DNA of 64,000 nucleotides from Anaerolineaceae bacterium (GTDB taxonomy: Bacteria > Chloroflexota > Anaerolineae > Aggregatilineales > Phototrophicaceae). The notes under the pieces are model-generated. The model had not been told where the DNA came from. It searched no databases and worked only from the letters and a program-made list of their open reading frames with translations. The stretch spans positions 62,001 through 126,000 of the forward strand of contig JACKCF010000001.1 of the NCBI GenBank assembly GCA_020634165.1, read 5' to 3'. Position 1 is the first letter of the stretch, and each line of letters starts with the position of its first letter. Of this stretch, positions 42,307 through 50,628 are shown in pieces. The translations under genes and the position numbers were made by a program.

Positions 42307-44199
42307 ATGTCACTCCTCAGCGCCAATAAGCTGACGAAATTCTATGGACCCGACGAAATTTTCAGCGATATTTCGGTGGAAGTGCCCCCTGGCGCGCGCA
42401 TTGCGCTGGTCGGGCCAAATGGTGCTGGCAAGACCACGCTGGTCAACATTCTGATCGGGCAGGACATTCCGACGGAGGGAACGGTTCATAAGGCCAAGGA
42501 TGCCCGTGTTGGCTTTCTGCCGCAGCGCCCGGAGCTGGTCGGCAATCACACGATCTGGGAAGAACAACTCAAGGCTTTTGACCATCTGCGCGATATGGAA
42601 GCACGATTAGCCGAACTGGCCCACAAAATGGCCGACCCCGATACACACGATGCCGCTCTGGCCGAATATGGTCCGCTGGAAGAGCGCTTTGATCACGCTG
42701 GCGGTTATGCCTATGAAACACAGATTAAGATGGTGCTGACAGGTGTTGGCTTCAGTGTGGAGGATTATCAGACGCCGCTGGATAAGCTTAGTGGTGGCCA
42801 GAAGACCCGTGCTCTGCTGGCTAAATTGCTGCTCGACAGCCCCGATCTGCTGGTAATGGACGAGCCGACCAACCATCTCGATATCGCAGCCGTTGAATGG
42901 CTGGAAAATTACCTCAAGAGCTATAACGGTGCTGTGCTGGCCATCAGCCATGATCGCTACTTCATCGACCACTTCGCCAGTGCGGTCTGGGAGATGGAAT
43001 TCAATCGCATCGAAACATATCGCGGCAATTACACACACTATCTGCAACAGCGCGAGGAACGACGCGAACGCTTGCAAAAAGAGTACGAAGCCCAGCAGGC
43101 ATTCATCGCCAAAGAACAGGACTACATTCGCAAGCATATGGGCAGTCGCTGGACCGCCCAGGCCAAAGGTCGCCAGAAGAAACTGGATACGATGGCCAAG
43201 CGCGGCAAGATCATCCAGCGTGGACCGCAGCAGCGCAAGGCCATGCGCCTGAAGATGGCCGCGGCCAATCGCAGCGGTGACAAGGTCGTTATGACGCGCC
43301 ACCTGGAAGTGGGCTATGACGAGGCGCTCTTTACTGTGCCCGATCTGACCGTCTATCGCGGCGAGACCGTCGCCATCATTGGCCCGAATGGTGCCGGAAA
43401 GAGCACTCTTCTCAAGACGATTACTGGCCAGCTTGAGCCAATTCATGGCCGCGTGAAGTTAGGCGCACAGGTCAAAGTAGGTTACTTTGCCCAGGCCCAC
43501 GAAGGGCTGAATTCACGTAACACGCTCTACGATGAGATTTACGCCATCAAGCCCATGAACGAGGTCGAACTGCGCAGTTACCTGGGGCAGTATTTGTTCA
43601 GCGGCGAGGATGTCTACCGTCCGATTGACACGCTCAGTGGCGGTGAACGTGGGCGGCTGGCGCTGGCGAAACTCAGCCTGACAGGTTCCAACCTGCTGCT
43701 GCTGGACGAGCCAACCAACCACCTCGACATCGACAGCCAGGAAATTTTGCAGGCGGTCATCGACGCCTTTAACGGCACGGTGCTGCTCGTCAGCCATGAT
43801 CGCTATCTGATCGACGCCCTGGCCACACAAATCTGGTCAGTCGGCGGCGGGTCGTTCGATGCTTTTGAGGGCACCTATGCCGATTATGTCGCCGCGCGCA
43901 ATCAGGGCACAATGGAAGAGGCGTCCACCAATGGCAGCAACGGCAAAAATCGCAAGCAGGCGGCCCAGTATGCTGATAAGAAGCATGGTCTCAGCCCATA
44001 TGAACTGCAAAAGCGCATCGGCGAACTGGAAGCGCAGATTACTGAGCTGGAAAGTGAAATGGCCTTTCTATCGCGTGAAATTGAGGATGCCAGCGCCGAG
44101 GGGGACACTGACCGCGTGCATTCCCTGGGTGAGGACTACACCCGCACAGAAGCCTCGCTGGAAGCATCACTCGCCGAGTGGGAACGTTTGGCGGAATAA
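42307..44199 (+). CDS. ABC-F family ATPase
   Basis: A 630-residue soluble protein with two ABC nucleotide-binding domains and no membrane segments. Domain 1 has Walker A GPNGAGKTT near residue 36, signature LSGGQKTRALLAKLL and Walker B LLVMDEPTNHLD. Domain 2 has GPNGAGKST, LSGGERGRLALAKL and LLLLDEPTNHLD. Between them lies the charged linker region with ARGQKKLDTM-like character. The C-terminal 90 residues form a coiled coil (QKRIGELEAQITELESEM). ABC-F proteins bind the ribosomal E site and either resolve stalled translation or give antibiotic resistance; the C-terminal coiled coil resembles Uup/YdiF-type members. A terminator follows. Confidence 0.93.
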   Translation: MSLLSANKLTKFYGPDEIFSDISVEVPPGARIALVGPNGAGKTTLVNILIGQDIPTEGTVHKAKDARVGFLPQRPELVGNHTIWEEQLKAFDHLRDMEARLAELAHKMADPDTHDAALAEYGPLEERFDHAGGYAYETQIKMVLTGVGFSVEDYQTPLDKLSGGQKTRALLAKLLLDSPDLLVMDEPTNHLDIAAVEWLENYLKSYNGAVLAISHDRYFIDHFASAVWEMEFNRIETYRGNYTHYLQQREERRERLQKEYEAQQAFIAKEQDYIRKHMGSRWTAQAKGRQKKLDTMAKRGKIIQRGPQQRKAMRLKMAAANRSGDKVVMTRHLEVGYDEALFTVPDLTVYRGETVAIIGPNGAGKSTLLKTITGQLEPIHGRVKLGAQVKVGYFAQAHEGLNSRNTLYDEIYAIKPMNEVELRSYLGQYLFSGEDVYRPIDTLSGGERGRLALAKLSLTGSNLLLLDEPTNHLDIDSQEILQAVIDAFNGTVLLVSHDRYLIDALATQIWSVGGGSFDAFEGTYADYVAARNQGTMEEASTNGSNGKNRKQAAQYADKKHGLSPYELQKRIGELEAQITELESEMAFLSREIEDASAEGDTDRVHSLGEDYTRTEASLEASLAEWERLAE

Positions 44200-44230
44200 T
44201 AACTCTACCATCATAAAAACGAATAAAAAA

Positions 44231-44260
44231 ACAGGGCACCGTAAAGATGCCCTGTTTTTG
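44231..44260. terminator. Bidirectional terminator after the ABC-F gene
   Basis: Stem ACAGGGCA (44231-44238)/TGCCCTGT (44248-44255) with A-rich left and TTTTTG right flanks. It lies between convergent stops at 44199 and 44309. The arm resembles that of the terminator at 50582. Confidence 0.85.
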
Positions 44261-44308
44261 TTTACTAGAGTGTAATGATGCAGACCGTGGTTAGTCCGTT
44301 TCTTCGTC

Positions 44309-44569
44309 TTAGCGACGGATCAAGCGCAGCAGCCCCAGGAAAATAACAGCACCAATGAAGGCCGTCAGCAGGCTGCCGAAGTTCAGGCCCGTGACGTCGC
44401 CGCCGACACCAATGGCATCAAGCACGAAGCCACCCACAAAACCACCGATAATACCGACAACGATATCTGCCAACAGGCCCTGGCTAGCGTTTGTTTTCAT
44501 CACAATGCTTGCCAGCCAACCAGCAACCGCACCAATGATAATCCACACGAGAATTGAAACGGGGTCCAT
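44309..44569 (-). CDS. GlsB/YeaQ/YmgE family membrane protein
   Basis: An 86-residue protein with three short Gly-rich transmembrane helices (ILVWIIIGAVAGWLASIV, LLADIVVGIIGGFVGGFVL and LLTAFIGAVIFLGLLRLI). This is the layout of the transglycosylase-associated GlsB/YeaQ/YmgE family. Members are often stress-induced; the biochemical role is unproven and the family name derives from context only. AGAGGTG precedes the start at 44569. Single gene convergent with the ABC-F gene. Confidence 0.9.
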   Translation of the reverse strand: MDPVSILVWIIIGAVAGWLASIVMKTNASQGLLADIVVGIIGGFVGGFVLDAIGVGGDVTGLNFGSLLTAFIGAVIFLGLLRLIRR

Positions 44570-44782
44570 CTGTACACCTCTTTCCTTGTTTATAGAAGTA
44601 TCTGTGACCGCACTCGATCACACGTTCACTGTATCGACCTTACATTTGTATTTCATAAGTTACAGGCCATATTTCGGGCGATTCTAATCATATTTAATGT
44701 TCGTCTTGTCCACTATTTAGGGATTTTTCATCAAATTTGCGCGAAATCGTCCCATTATGTGCCTCAATGATAGGAATGCTAG

Positions 44783-45649
44783 AGGGTGTTATGCACTTTT
44801 GGGAAGAATGCTAAACTGAAGGCATGAGCGAACGAAAAGCCTATCCCAGCGATGTGAGTGATGAAGAATGGCTCTTTGTGGCCCCGTATCTGACGCTGAT
44901 GCGCGAGGATGCACCGCAACGTCAGCATGACCTGCGCGAACTGTTCAATGGGGTGCGATATATCGTTCGGACAGGGGGATCATGGCGGATGATGCCGCAT
45001 GATCTGCCACCGTGGGAAGCGGTGTACCAGCAACTACAGCGCTGGTTGAAAGCGGGTGTATTCGAGGCGATGGTGCATGACCTGCGCGAACTGATGCGGG
45101 TGGCGCAGGGACGTCTGGAACAGCCGAATGCGGTGATTCTGGACTCACGAACACTGCAATCCAGCCCGGAAAGCGGTGCCAGGGCAGGATATGACGGTGC
45201 CAAACGGCGCAAAGGCAGCAAAACGCACCTGGCAGTAGATACGCTGGGGCAACTGCTGGCGTTGATTGTGACTCCCGCCAATGAACAGGATCGGGCACAG
45301 GTTGAAGCCCTGGCCGCCGAAGTTCAGGCCGTTACCGGAGAGTCCGTTGAAGTGGCTTTTGTCGATCAGGGGTACACCGGTGAGGAAGCACAACAGGCCG
45401 CGCAAACGCACGGCCTGAGCTTGAAAGTGGTTAAGCTACCCTCAGCCAAAAAGGGCTTTATCCTGCTGCCCCGACGATGGGTCGTCGAACGCAGTTTTGG
45501 CTGGATGGCGCGCTTCCGACGACTGGCACGCGACTATGAACGCCTGCCAGAAACGCTTAAAGGCCTGCATTTTCTTGCTTTTGCCATGCTTCTGACCCAC
45601 CGTTTTGTTCAAGGCATAGCTTTTTGCCTATGAAAGTGCATAACACGCT
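44783..45649 (+). mobile_element. Complete IS5-family insertion sequence, 867 bp
   Basis: The element is bounded by imperfect terminal inverted repeats: AGGGTGTTATGCACTTT on the left and AAAGTGCATAACACGCT on the right, one mismatch in 17. It is flanked by 4-base direct repeats CTAG at 44779-44782 and 45650-45653. It contains one transposase gene filling nearly the whole element. The intact ends, target duplication and open frame suggest recent and possibly still mobile insertion. Only one copy lies in this window. Confidence 0.92.
44824..45633 (+). CDS. IS5-family transposase
   Basis: A 269-residue DDE transposase. The N-terminal DUF4096-like part is SDEEWLFVAPYL to LRELFNGVRYIVRTG and SWRMMPHDLPPWEAVYQQ in segments. 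Catalytic residues are Asp in VILDSRTLQ, Asp in AFVDQGYTG, and Glu in RRWVVERSFGWM, with the usual RxLARDYERLP following. All three are intact. The gene occupies nearly the whole insertion sequence, 41 bases after the left end, and its stop lies within the start of the right inverted repeat. Confidence 0.93.
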   Translation: MSERKAYPSDVSDEEWLFVAPYLTLMREDAPQRQHDLRELFNGVRYIVRTGGSWRMMPHDLPPWEAVYQQLQRWLKAGVFEAMVHDLRELMRVAQGRLEQPNAVILDSRTLQSSPESGARAGYDGAKRRKGSKTHLAVDTLGQLLALIVTPANEQDRAQVEALAAEVQAVTGESVEVAFVDQGYTGEEAQQAAQTHGLSLKVVKLPSAKKGFILLPRRWVVERSFGWMARFRRLARDYERLPETLKGLHFLAFAMLLTHRFVQGIAFCL

Positions 45650-45801
45650 CTAGCGGCCTTGCATGCCTGTTAGCTGCGGAAAATGCCGCTTGAGAGTTAG
45701 AAAAACATCATAATTGGCCTATTCGGGTGGGTGTCTGTTGCCCGTGCTATGGGTCCGTTCTACAATCGCCCTGACTATCCAAGGCGCGAGGAGCCAACAT
45801 C

Positions 45802-46794
45802 ATGGACCTTTTGTTGATCGGTGGGACACAGTTTGTCGGGCGGGCACTGGTGGAAAAAGCACTGGAACGTGGCCACAAAGTGACCATGTTCAATCGTGGC
45901 AAGACCAACCCCGACCTGTTCCCAGAGGTAGAGCGCATCATCGGCGACCGCGATGGCGACCTGGAAAAACTCGGTGATCGCACCTGGGATGCCGTCATTG
46001 ATACCGTTGGCTACTTCCCGCGCGTGGTCAAGGCATCCGCCGACTATCTAAAGGGCAAAGTCAAGCAGTATGTCTTCATCAGCACAATCAGCGTCTATGA
46101 CTTGGAAAAGCTGCAGCCCAATGGTAAGGAGGACAGCCCGTTGGCCGCGCTTGAGGACCCGACGGTCGAAGAAATTCGTGGCGATACTTATGGCGGCCTC
46201 AAGGTGCTGTGTGAACAGGCCGTGACGGATGCTTTCCCTGATAGTTACCTGATTGTGCGCCCTGGCTTAATTGTTGGGCCATACGATCCGTCGAATCGTT
46301 TGCCTTACTGGATTGGGCGCATGGACAAAGGCGGCGATGTACTGGTGCCGGATATCTTCGACCAGCCTGTGCAGTTCGTCGATGCCCGCGATTTGGCCAG
46401 TTTCACCCTCGATCATACAGAGAAGGGCACAAGCGACATTTTCCACGTTACCGGGCCGGATACTGTGCTGCACTTTGGCGATGTCATCGAAGCCAGCATC
46501 AAGGCTGCTGATGCCAACGTCAGCCTGAAAAAAGCCGCACCGGCATGGCTGATTGAAAATGAGGTTCAGCCCTTTAGTGAAATGCCGCTGTGGGTACCGC
46601 CGGATGCTACCCCGGAAGCCTTCATGGGTGTGGATGTCTCAAAAGCAATTGGTGCCGGACTGACGTTCTTGCCGTTGCAACAAACCATCGAGGATACCCT
46701 CGCCTGGATTCGCTCGCTCGATGGCAAAGCACCGGGTAATGCGGGCCTCGCCCCGGAAAAAGAAGCGGCTTTACTCGCAAAGCTAGAAGAATAG
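45802..46794 (+). CDS. NAD-dependent epimerase/dehydratase, extended SDR
   Basis: A 330-residue extended short-chain dehydrogenase. The N-terminal nucleotide-binding motif is LLIGGTQFVGRALVE, and the active-site pair appears as TYGGLKVLCE (YxxxK). Further marks are FISTISVYD with the catalytic Ser/Thr, IVRPGLIVGPYDPSNRLPY and the C-terminal substrate-binding region. Members act on nucleotide sugars or related carbonyl compounds; the substrate is unknown. GAGGAG precedes the start. It heads a likely four-gene operon (SDR, GNAT, AraC, VOC) with gaps of 5, -1 and 17 bases. Confidence 0.9.
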   Translation: MDLLLIGGTQFVGRALVEKALERGHKVTMFNRGKTNPDLFPEVERIIGDRDGDLEKLGDRTWDAVIDTVGYFPRVVKASADYLKGKVKQYVFISTISVYDLEKLQPNGKEDSPLAALEDPTVEEIRGDTYGGLKVLCEQAVTDAFPDSYLIVRPGLIVGPYDPSNRLPYWIGRMDKGGDVLVPDIFDQPVQFVDARDLASFTLDHTEKGTSDIFHVTGPDTVLHFGDVIEASIKAADANVSLKKAAPAWLIENEVQPFSEMPLWVPPDATPEAFMGVDVSKAIGAGLTFLPLQQTIEDTLAWIRSLDGKAPGNAGLAPEKEAALLAKLEE

Positions 46795-46799
46795 CGCCT

Positions 46800-47654
46800 A
46801 TGCTCACAATCGAACTCGATAGCGCCCCAAGCCGCACGGATATTCAGACGATCCGCAGCGGCCTGGGTGCTTATAACCTCAAACATGTTCCGGTCCTCAC
46901 CGAACTCGTCAACACCGATGTCGCCATCGTTGCGCGTGGGCAGGATAAGCAGATCATCGGCGGGGCCATTGGCGAACTTTCCTGGGGCTGGCTGTACGTC
47001 GATACGCTGTGGGTGGATGCTTCCCATCGACAGAACGGGCTGGGTCGCCAACTCATGGCCGCGATTGAAGATCATGCCCTGCAAAATGGCATCCCCCATT
47101 GTTATCTGATGACCACCAGCTTCCAGGCGCGGCCTTTTTACGAAAAGCTCGGTTACAAGGTCATCGGCCAGAACCAGGACCGTCCGCGTGGGCATACCAT
47201 GTACTATCTGACCAAGGTGCTGCTTCCTGCCCAGAATGTACCTGAATTTGAGATACAGTCCCCGCCATATGCCCATGTCGCCCAGCGCCTGAACGATATT
47301 TTCATTCAGGATGCAGAAAAAAACGTGCCGCTGGCTAACCAACCGCTGGCGATTTTTCTGCGTGATGAAGCCGGAACTGTCCAGGGAGGTTTATTTGGCA
47401 ATCTGTTCTGGGATTGGTTCGATCTGCGCTTTGTTTGGATCGATGACGCCTATAGGGGCCAGGGATATGCTCGTCGCCTGTTCGAGGTCCTAGACGCTGA
47501 ATTGCAACGCCACCACACGATTGGCATTGTGGCCGATACGACCGATTTCCAGGCGCTGGATTTTTACAAAACAATCGGCTTTGAGGTATTCGGCACTCTG
47601 GCAGATCGTCCACCAGGGCATACCTCCTATTTGATACAAAAATCGCTTGGCTGA
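46800..47654 (+). CDS. Tandem GNAT acetyltransferase
   Basis: A 284-residue protein with two GNAT domains. Domain 1 (about 25-135) contains LYVDTLWVDASHRQNGLGRQLM, the acetyl-CoA loop, and FYEKLGYKVIG. Domain 2 (about 150-280) contains RFVWIDDAYRGQGYARRLFEV in segments and FYKTIGFEVFG. Both keep the Q/R-x-x-G-x-G/A pattern, so both may bind acetyl-CoA. Tandem GNATs often pair one active and one structural domain. The acceptor is unknown. The stop overlaps the next start by one base (TGATG). Confidence 0.9.
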   Translation: MLTIELDSAPSRTDIQTIRSGLGAYNLKHVPVLTELVNTDVAIVARGQDKQIIGGAIGELSWGWLYVDTLWVDASHRQNGLGRQLMAAIEDHALQNGIPHCYLMTTSFQARPFYEKLGYKVIGQNQDRPRGHTMYYLTKVLLPAQNVPEFEIQSPPYAHVAQRLNDIFIQDAEKNVPLANQPLAIFLRDEAGTVQGGLFGNLFWDWFDLRFVWIDDAYRGQGYARRLFEVLDAELQRHHTIGIVADTTDFQALDFYKTIGFEVFGTLADRPPGHTSYLIQKSLG

Positions 47655-48601
47655 TGTCCAACTCCTTTGAATCACCAACGACCAACCCCTATATTGAGCG
47701 TATCAATGCTGTCATTGATTATATCAACGCGCATATAACCACCGACCTGCCGCTGAATGTGTTAGCGGAGAAGGCTGCATTTTCGCCATTTCATTTCCAT
47801 CGCATCTTTAAGTCGATCACTGGCGAAACCGTGAATCAGTTCGTCAACCGACTGCGCCTTGAACGGGCAGCAGCACTACTCAAGGGTGCGCCGAGCATGT
47901 CAATCCTGGACGCAGCAACCGCGTGCGGCTTTAACTCAGCTTCTGTGTTTTCCAGGACATTCAAGAAGCACTTTGGCATCCCGCCAAGAACCTGGGACAG
48001 AATCACCCCATTAAAAAATAGCAAGAATGGTCAAGTTCTTGATGGGTTTCCTCGTTACACTGTAGAACAACTGGCCGCGTTTGAGGGCCAAGCATCATTT
48101 CCGGTTGTTATAGAGTCGTTACCAGCACGGCAGTTGGCCTATATACGTATTCGTGCAGCTTATAATTGGGAACGCAACATGCGGGCTTATCACACGCTGC
48201 TCAACTGGTATCAGCGGCAGGGGGGTGATATTGCCACAGCCCAGATGATTGGCATGTCACCGGATGACCCAACGTTGGTGCCTCTGGAAAAGTATCAATA
48301 CGACTGGTGTGTGATTGTGCCGGATAGCTGGCAGGCCAGTGGCGAAATCAGTATGCGCCCGTTCCCGGCATGCACGATTGCGAGCGTTGTCTGCGATGGC
48401 GATATTCATCTCGTCGACAAAATCTGGCAGTACCTGTTCGATTATTGGCTGCCACGCAGTCGCTACCAGCCGGATAACCTGCCAGCGATGGAGATATTTT
48501 TATCGTTACCGCACTTGGGTGATTTTCAAAGGTGGCATCAGCATTGCGCCCTGCCAATCACGGATCTCTATGCACATTGGACGCCCGACATCAACCTATA
48601 G
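47654..48601 (+). CDS. AraC-family regulator with GyrI-like effector domain
   Basis: A 315-residue regulator with the N-terminal DNA-binding double helix-turn-helix (about 8-112) and a C-terminal GyrI-like effector-binding domain (about 145-312). DNA-binding marks are LNVLAEKAAFSPFHFHRIFK and DAATACGFNSASVFSRTFKK. The effector domain contains RQLAYIRIRAAY, CVIVPDSW and ILRPFPAC-like strands. This domain order matches Rob/BltR-type multidrug-responsive activators. The gene is coupled to GNAT upstream and VOC downstream, so it likely controls a small detoxification operon; that is inference. Confidence 0.9.
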   Translation: MSNSFESPTTNPYIERINAVIDYINAHITTDLPLNVLAEKAAFSPFHFHRIFKSITGETVNQFVNRLRLERAAALLKGAPSMSILDAATACGFNSASVFSRTFKKHFGIPPRTWDRITPLKNSKNGQVLDGFPRYTVEQLAAFEGQASFPVVIESLPARQLAYIRIRAAYNWERNMRAYHTLLNWYQRQGGDIATAQMIGMSPDDPTLVPLEKYQYDWCVIVPDSWQASGEISMRPFPACTIASVVCDGDIHLVDKIWQYLFDYWLPRSRYQPDNLPAMEIFLSLPHLGDFQRWHQHCALPITDLYAHWTPDINL

Positions 48602-48618
48602 GAATCAGGAGTTTGGTC

Positions 48619-48951
48619 ATGAACTTAGGCGTTTTCTCAATTAGCTTGGCAGTCAAAGACATCAAAACATCACGGGAATTCTATGAAAAACTCGGTTTTG
48701 AAGCATTCGATGGCAATGAAGCCGAGAATTGGCTCATGCTGCGCAATGGCGACATCCTGATCGGTTTGTTCCAGGACATGTTTGAGCACAATACCCTGAC
48801 ATTCAATCCACAAGATGTACGGGGCATTCAAAAAGCATTAAAGCAAAAAGGCGTGTCGATCATCAAGGAAGCCGATGAAACGACGACAGGGCCAGAACAC
48901 ATCGTCCTGATGGACCCAGATGGCAATCCCATTCTGATTGACCAGCACTGA
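48619..48951 (+). CDS. VOC (glyoxalase/bleomycin-resistance-like) superfamily protein
   Basis: A 110-residue vicinal-oxygen-chelate fold protein: SISLAVKDIKTSREFYEKLGF, LMLRNGDILIGLFQ and HIVLMDPDGNPILIDQH are typical. The N-terminal His found in many metal-binding members is replaced by Ala-Val, while a His and an Asp/Glu region remain at the end, so metal binding is uncertain. AGGAG precedes the start ATG at 48619. It closes the SDR-GNAT-AraC-VOC operon and may be a resistance or small-molecule-binding protein. Confidence 0.88.
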   Translation: MNLGVFSISLAVKDIKTSREFYEKLGFEAFDGNEAENWLMLRNGDILIGLFQDMFEHNTLTFNPQDVRGIQKALKQKGVSIIKEADETTTGPEHIVLMDPDGNPILIDQH

Positions 48952-48957
48952 GGACAA

Positions 48958-49833
48958 TCAGACGTTGACCAGTACCACGCCAATCAGAATCATGGCCACA
49001 GCCGACCATTGCAGCCTGGAAAGATGCTCACCGTAGAAAATCCGCGCCAGAATCACTGTAATGGCACTATAGAGCGAAGCCAGTACGCTGACAATGGTCA
49101 CACTGCCGACCGTATAGCCGACGTTGTTCGCGATGAACGCGCCCATATCCAGGGAGGCATACAGCATAATCAGCAGGCCAATGCGCCAGTTGAACTGCCC
49201 ATAGGCAGCTTTGCGATGTCGCCGCCAACGCGCGTAAATCGCCAGTGCCATCAACGTACAAATACGGCCAATCCAGATCGGTGTGATGCTGCCCATCACG
49301 GGGACAACATGCGTTCCAGTGGCCCAATAGCTGTAACCATACAGCAAAGACGCGGCTACCGCAGCCACCATCCCCAGGATTTGCCCACGTTGATCATGGC
49401 GAATGGGGGACTTGCGCCTCGGCATCGTAATCAGCACCACGCCGATGATCGCCAGGGCAATGCCAACATACTGACCTGTAGCCAGCACAGCCCCATCCAG
49501 AATGTCGAATAGGGTGATGAAAACGGCATAGGCTGAGGTAATCGGCACGACAATCGCCATTACACCAATATCAATAGCGATGAACATCAGCAGATTGGCC
49601 AGACCATTGATGGCCAGGATAATGAGGGCGTACAGCCAGTCATCTGCCAGATTTGGGTGCATCAGACTGGCGAGAGTGCCACTATTCAGCATAAAAACAG
49701 TTAGTAGTAAAAATGAGAAGGATTCAGCAACAGCGGTCGCCCGAATCATGCCAACGGAACGCATCGGCAGCCGCGAGAGAAACAGCGACCATCCCCAGCC
49801 AAAGGCGGCAATCAGCCCCCATACCACGTCCAA
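48958..49833 (-). CDS. EamA/DMT superfamily transporter
   Basis: A 291-residue membrane protein with ten predicted transmembrane helices in two EamA-type repeats (about 1-140 and 155-291). Marks include VVWGLIAAFGWGWSLFLS, VGIALAIIGVVLITMP, a polar loop with RRKSPIRHDQRG between halves, and ILARIFYGEHLSRLQW near the end. Such proteins usually export metabolites or drugs. No substrate can be inferred. It is convergent with the preceding operon and only six bases separate the stops. Confidence 0.9.
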   Translation of the reverse strand: MDVVWGLIAAFGWGWSLFLSRLPMRSVGMIRATAVAESFSFLLLTVFMLNSGTLASLMHPNLADDWLYALIILAINGLANLLMFIAIDIGVMAIVVPITSAYAVFITLFDILDGAVLATGQYVGIALAIIGVVLITMPRRKSPIRHDQRGQILGMVAAVAASLLYGYSYWATGTHVVPVMGSITPIWIGRICTLMALAIYARWRRHRKAAYGQFNWRIGLLIMLYASLDMGAFIANNVGYTVGSVTIVSVLASLYSAITVILARIFYGEHLSRLQWSAVAMILIGVVLVNV

Positions 49834-50175
49834 CGATGTCTACTCCGATGAAGATAAGCCCCAGGCTGGGATCAATACATAAGCGCAGATTCTAGTCTGC
49901 TACAGCGCGCTTGAATATCCCTGGTTTCGTTTAATTTCGATTAGGCGAAAAATGCCAGAACACATGTAAAAAACGCCTCAGATATTAGTTTTTCGTGATG
50001 GATGTAACAGACATAATGTGACCAAAGTTCCAAAATACAGGCGCATACTCTAAGTACGGATGCACATCCAGAACACAGAACAGCATGTGTTCTTTTTGTT
50101 GTGGGTCAGGCATCTAACCGCAAAGTGGCTGCGGTTCCCAATAATTAGGCCGTTGTTATAAAGAGAGTGTGGATT
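49834..50175. other. Intergenic region with two hairpins
   Basis: About 340 bases, AT-rich, with no ORF. It holds a terminator-like hairpin at 50070-50097 and a second perfect stem AACCGCA (50116-50122)/TGCGGTT (50130-50136). Upstream of these, 49880-50070 has no evident promoter. It may encode a small RNA or an attenuated leader for the following gene. Confidence 0.5.
50070..50097 (+). terminator. Orphan Rho-independent terminator
   Basis: Stem AGAACACA (50070-50077)/TGTGTTCT (50086-50093) with an 8-base loop followed by TTTTT to 50097. No plus-strand gene precedes it within 1.1 kb, since the previous gene is on the minus strand. Confidence 0.7.
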
Positions 50176-50472
50176 ATGTACGTCAAGATTAACCGCAACG
50201 TATGCGACCACCAGTTAGCGATCTGTGAACGCTGCCTGGGCAAATTCCTGGAAAATCCATTTGGTTACGAACGCCAATGCTTCGAGGAAATTCAGGACGA
50301 TGGCAAAGACACCATCACCATCGACCTGCATACCGGCGACCGTGACGTTCACATGGAACTAACCCAGGAAGAAGCCAAAATAATGGCTGGTGAAGGCTGG
50401 GCAACATTCGTGGATTTTGCTGTGCCCATGCTGCGGAAGACAACTGAAGAGCCAAAGAACATACAGCAATAG
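50176..50472 (+). CDS. Small cysteine-containing protein, possibly ferredoxin-like
   Basis: A 98-residue soluble protein starting at ATG 50176 (a GTG at 50167 is in frame); AGAGAG lies upstream. The N-terminus MYVKINRNVCDHQLAICERC resembles the opening of small ferredoxins (strand, then Cys ligands). Cysteines are at about 10, 17, 20 and 35, which is not the exact spacing of known 3Fe-4S or 4Fe-4S types. The middle (ITIDLHTGDRDVHMELTQEEA) is beta-rich and acidic. I do not recognise a definite family. It could bind a metal or cluster, or simply be a small disulphide-free scaffold. Confidence 0.65.
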   Translation: MYVKINRNVCDHQLAICERCLGKFLENPFGYERQCFEEIQDDGKDTITIDLHTGDRDVHMELTQEEAKIMAGEGWATFVDFAVPMLRKTTEEPKNIQQ

Positions 50473-50574
50473 GTTTGTTACTGCTCACTAATTAGATAAA
50501 AATATTCTTGCCGTGACGTCATGTGCATGACGGCTAAATTAAACTGCGAACGCTGCAAACAGCGAATAGTATTA

Positions 50575-50605
50575 AAAAAAACAGGGCATCCATATGGATG
50601 CCCTG
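50575..50605 (-). terminator. Terminator of the PA14/SH3b gene
   Basis: Perfect palindrome CAGGGCATCCAT and ATGGATGCCCTG (50582-50605), with a run of eight A upstream giving the U-tract on the minus strand, 24 bases after the stop at 50629. Confidence 0.85.
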
Positions 50606-50628
50606 CTGTCGTTTCTTCGTCGTTCTGT

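Noticed and set aside
42607..43446. A 279-codon frame antisense to the ABC-F gene
   Set aside because: The plus strand encodes intact Walker and signature motifs; the antisense frame shows no protein-like features.
46566..47342. A 258-codon frame antisense to the SDR and GNAT genes
   Set aside because: It spans two well-supported genes on the opposite strand and has no domain signature.
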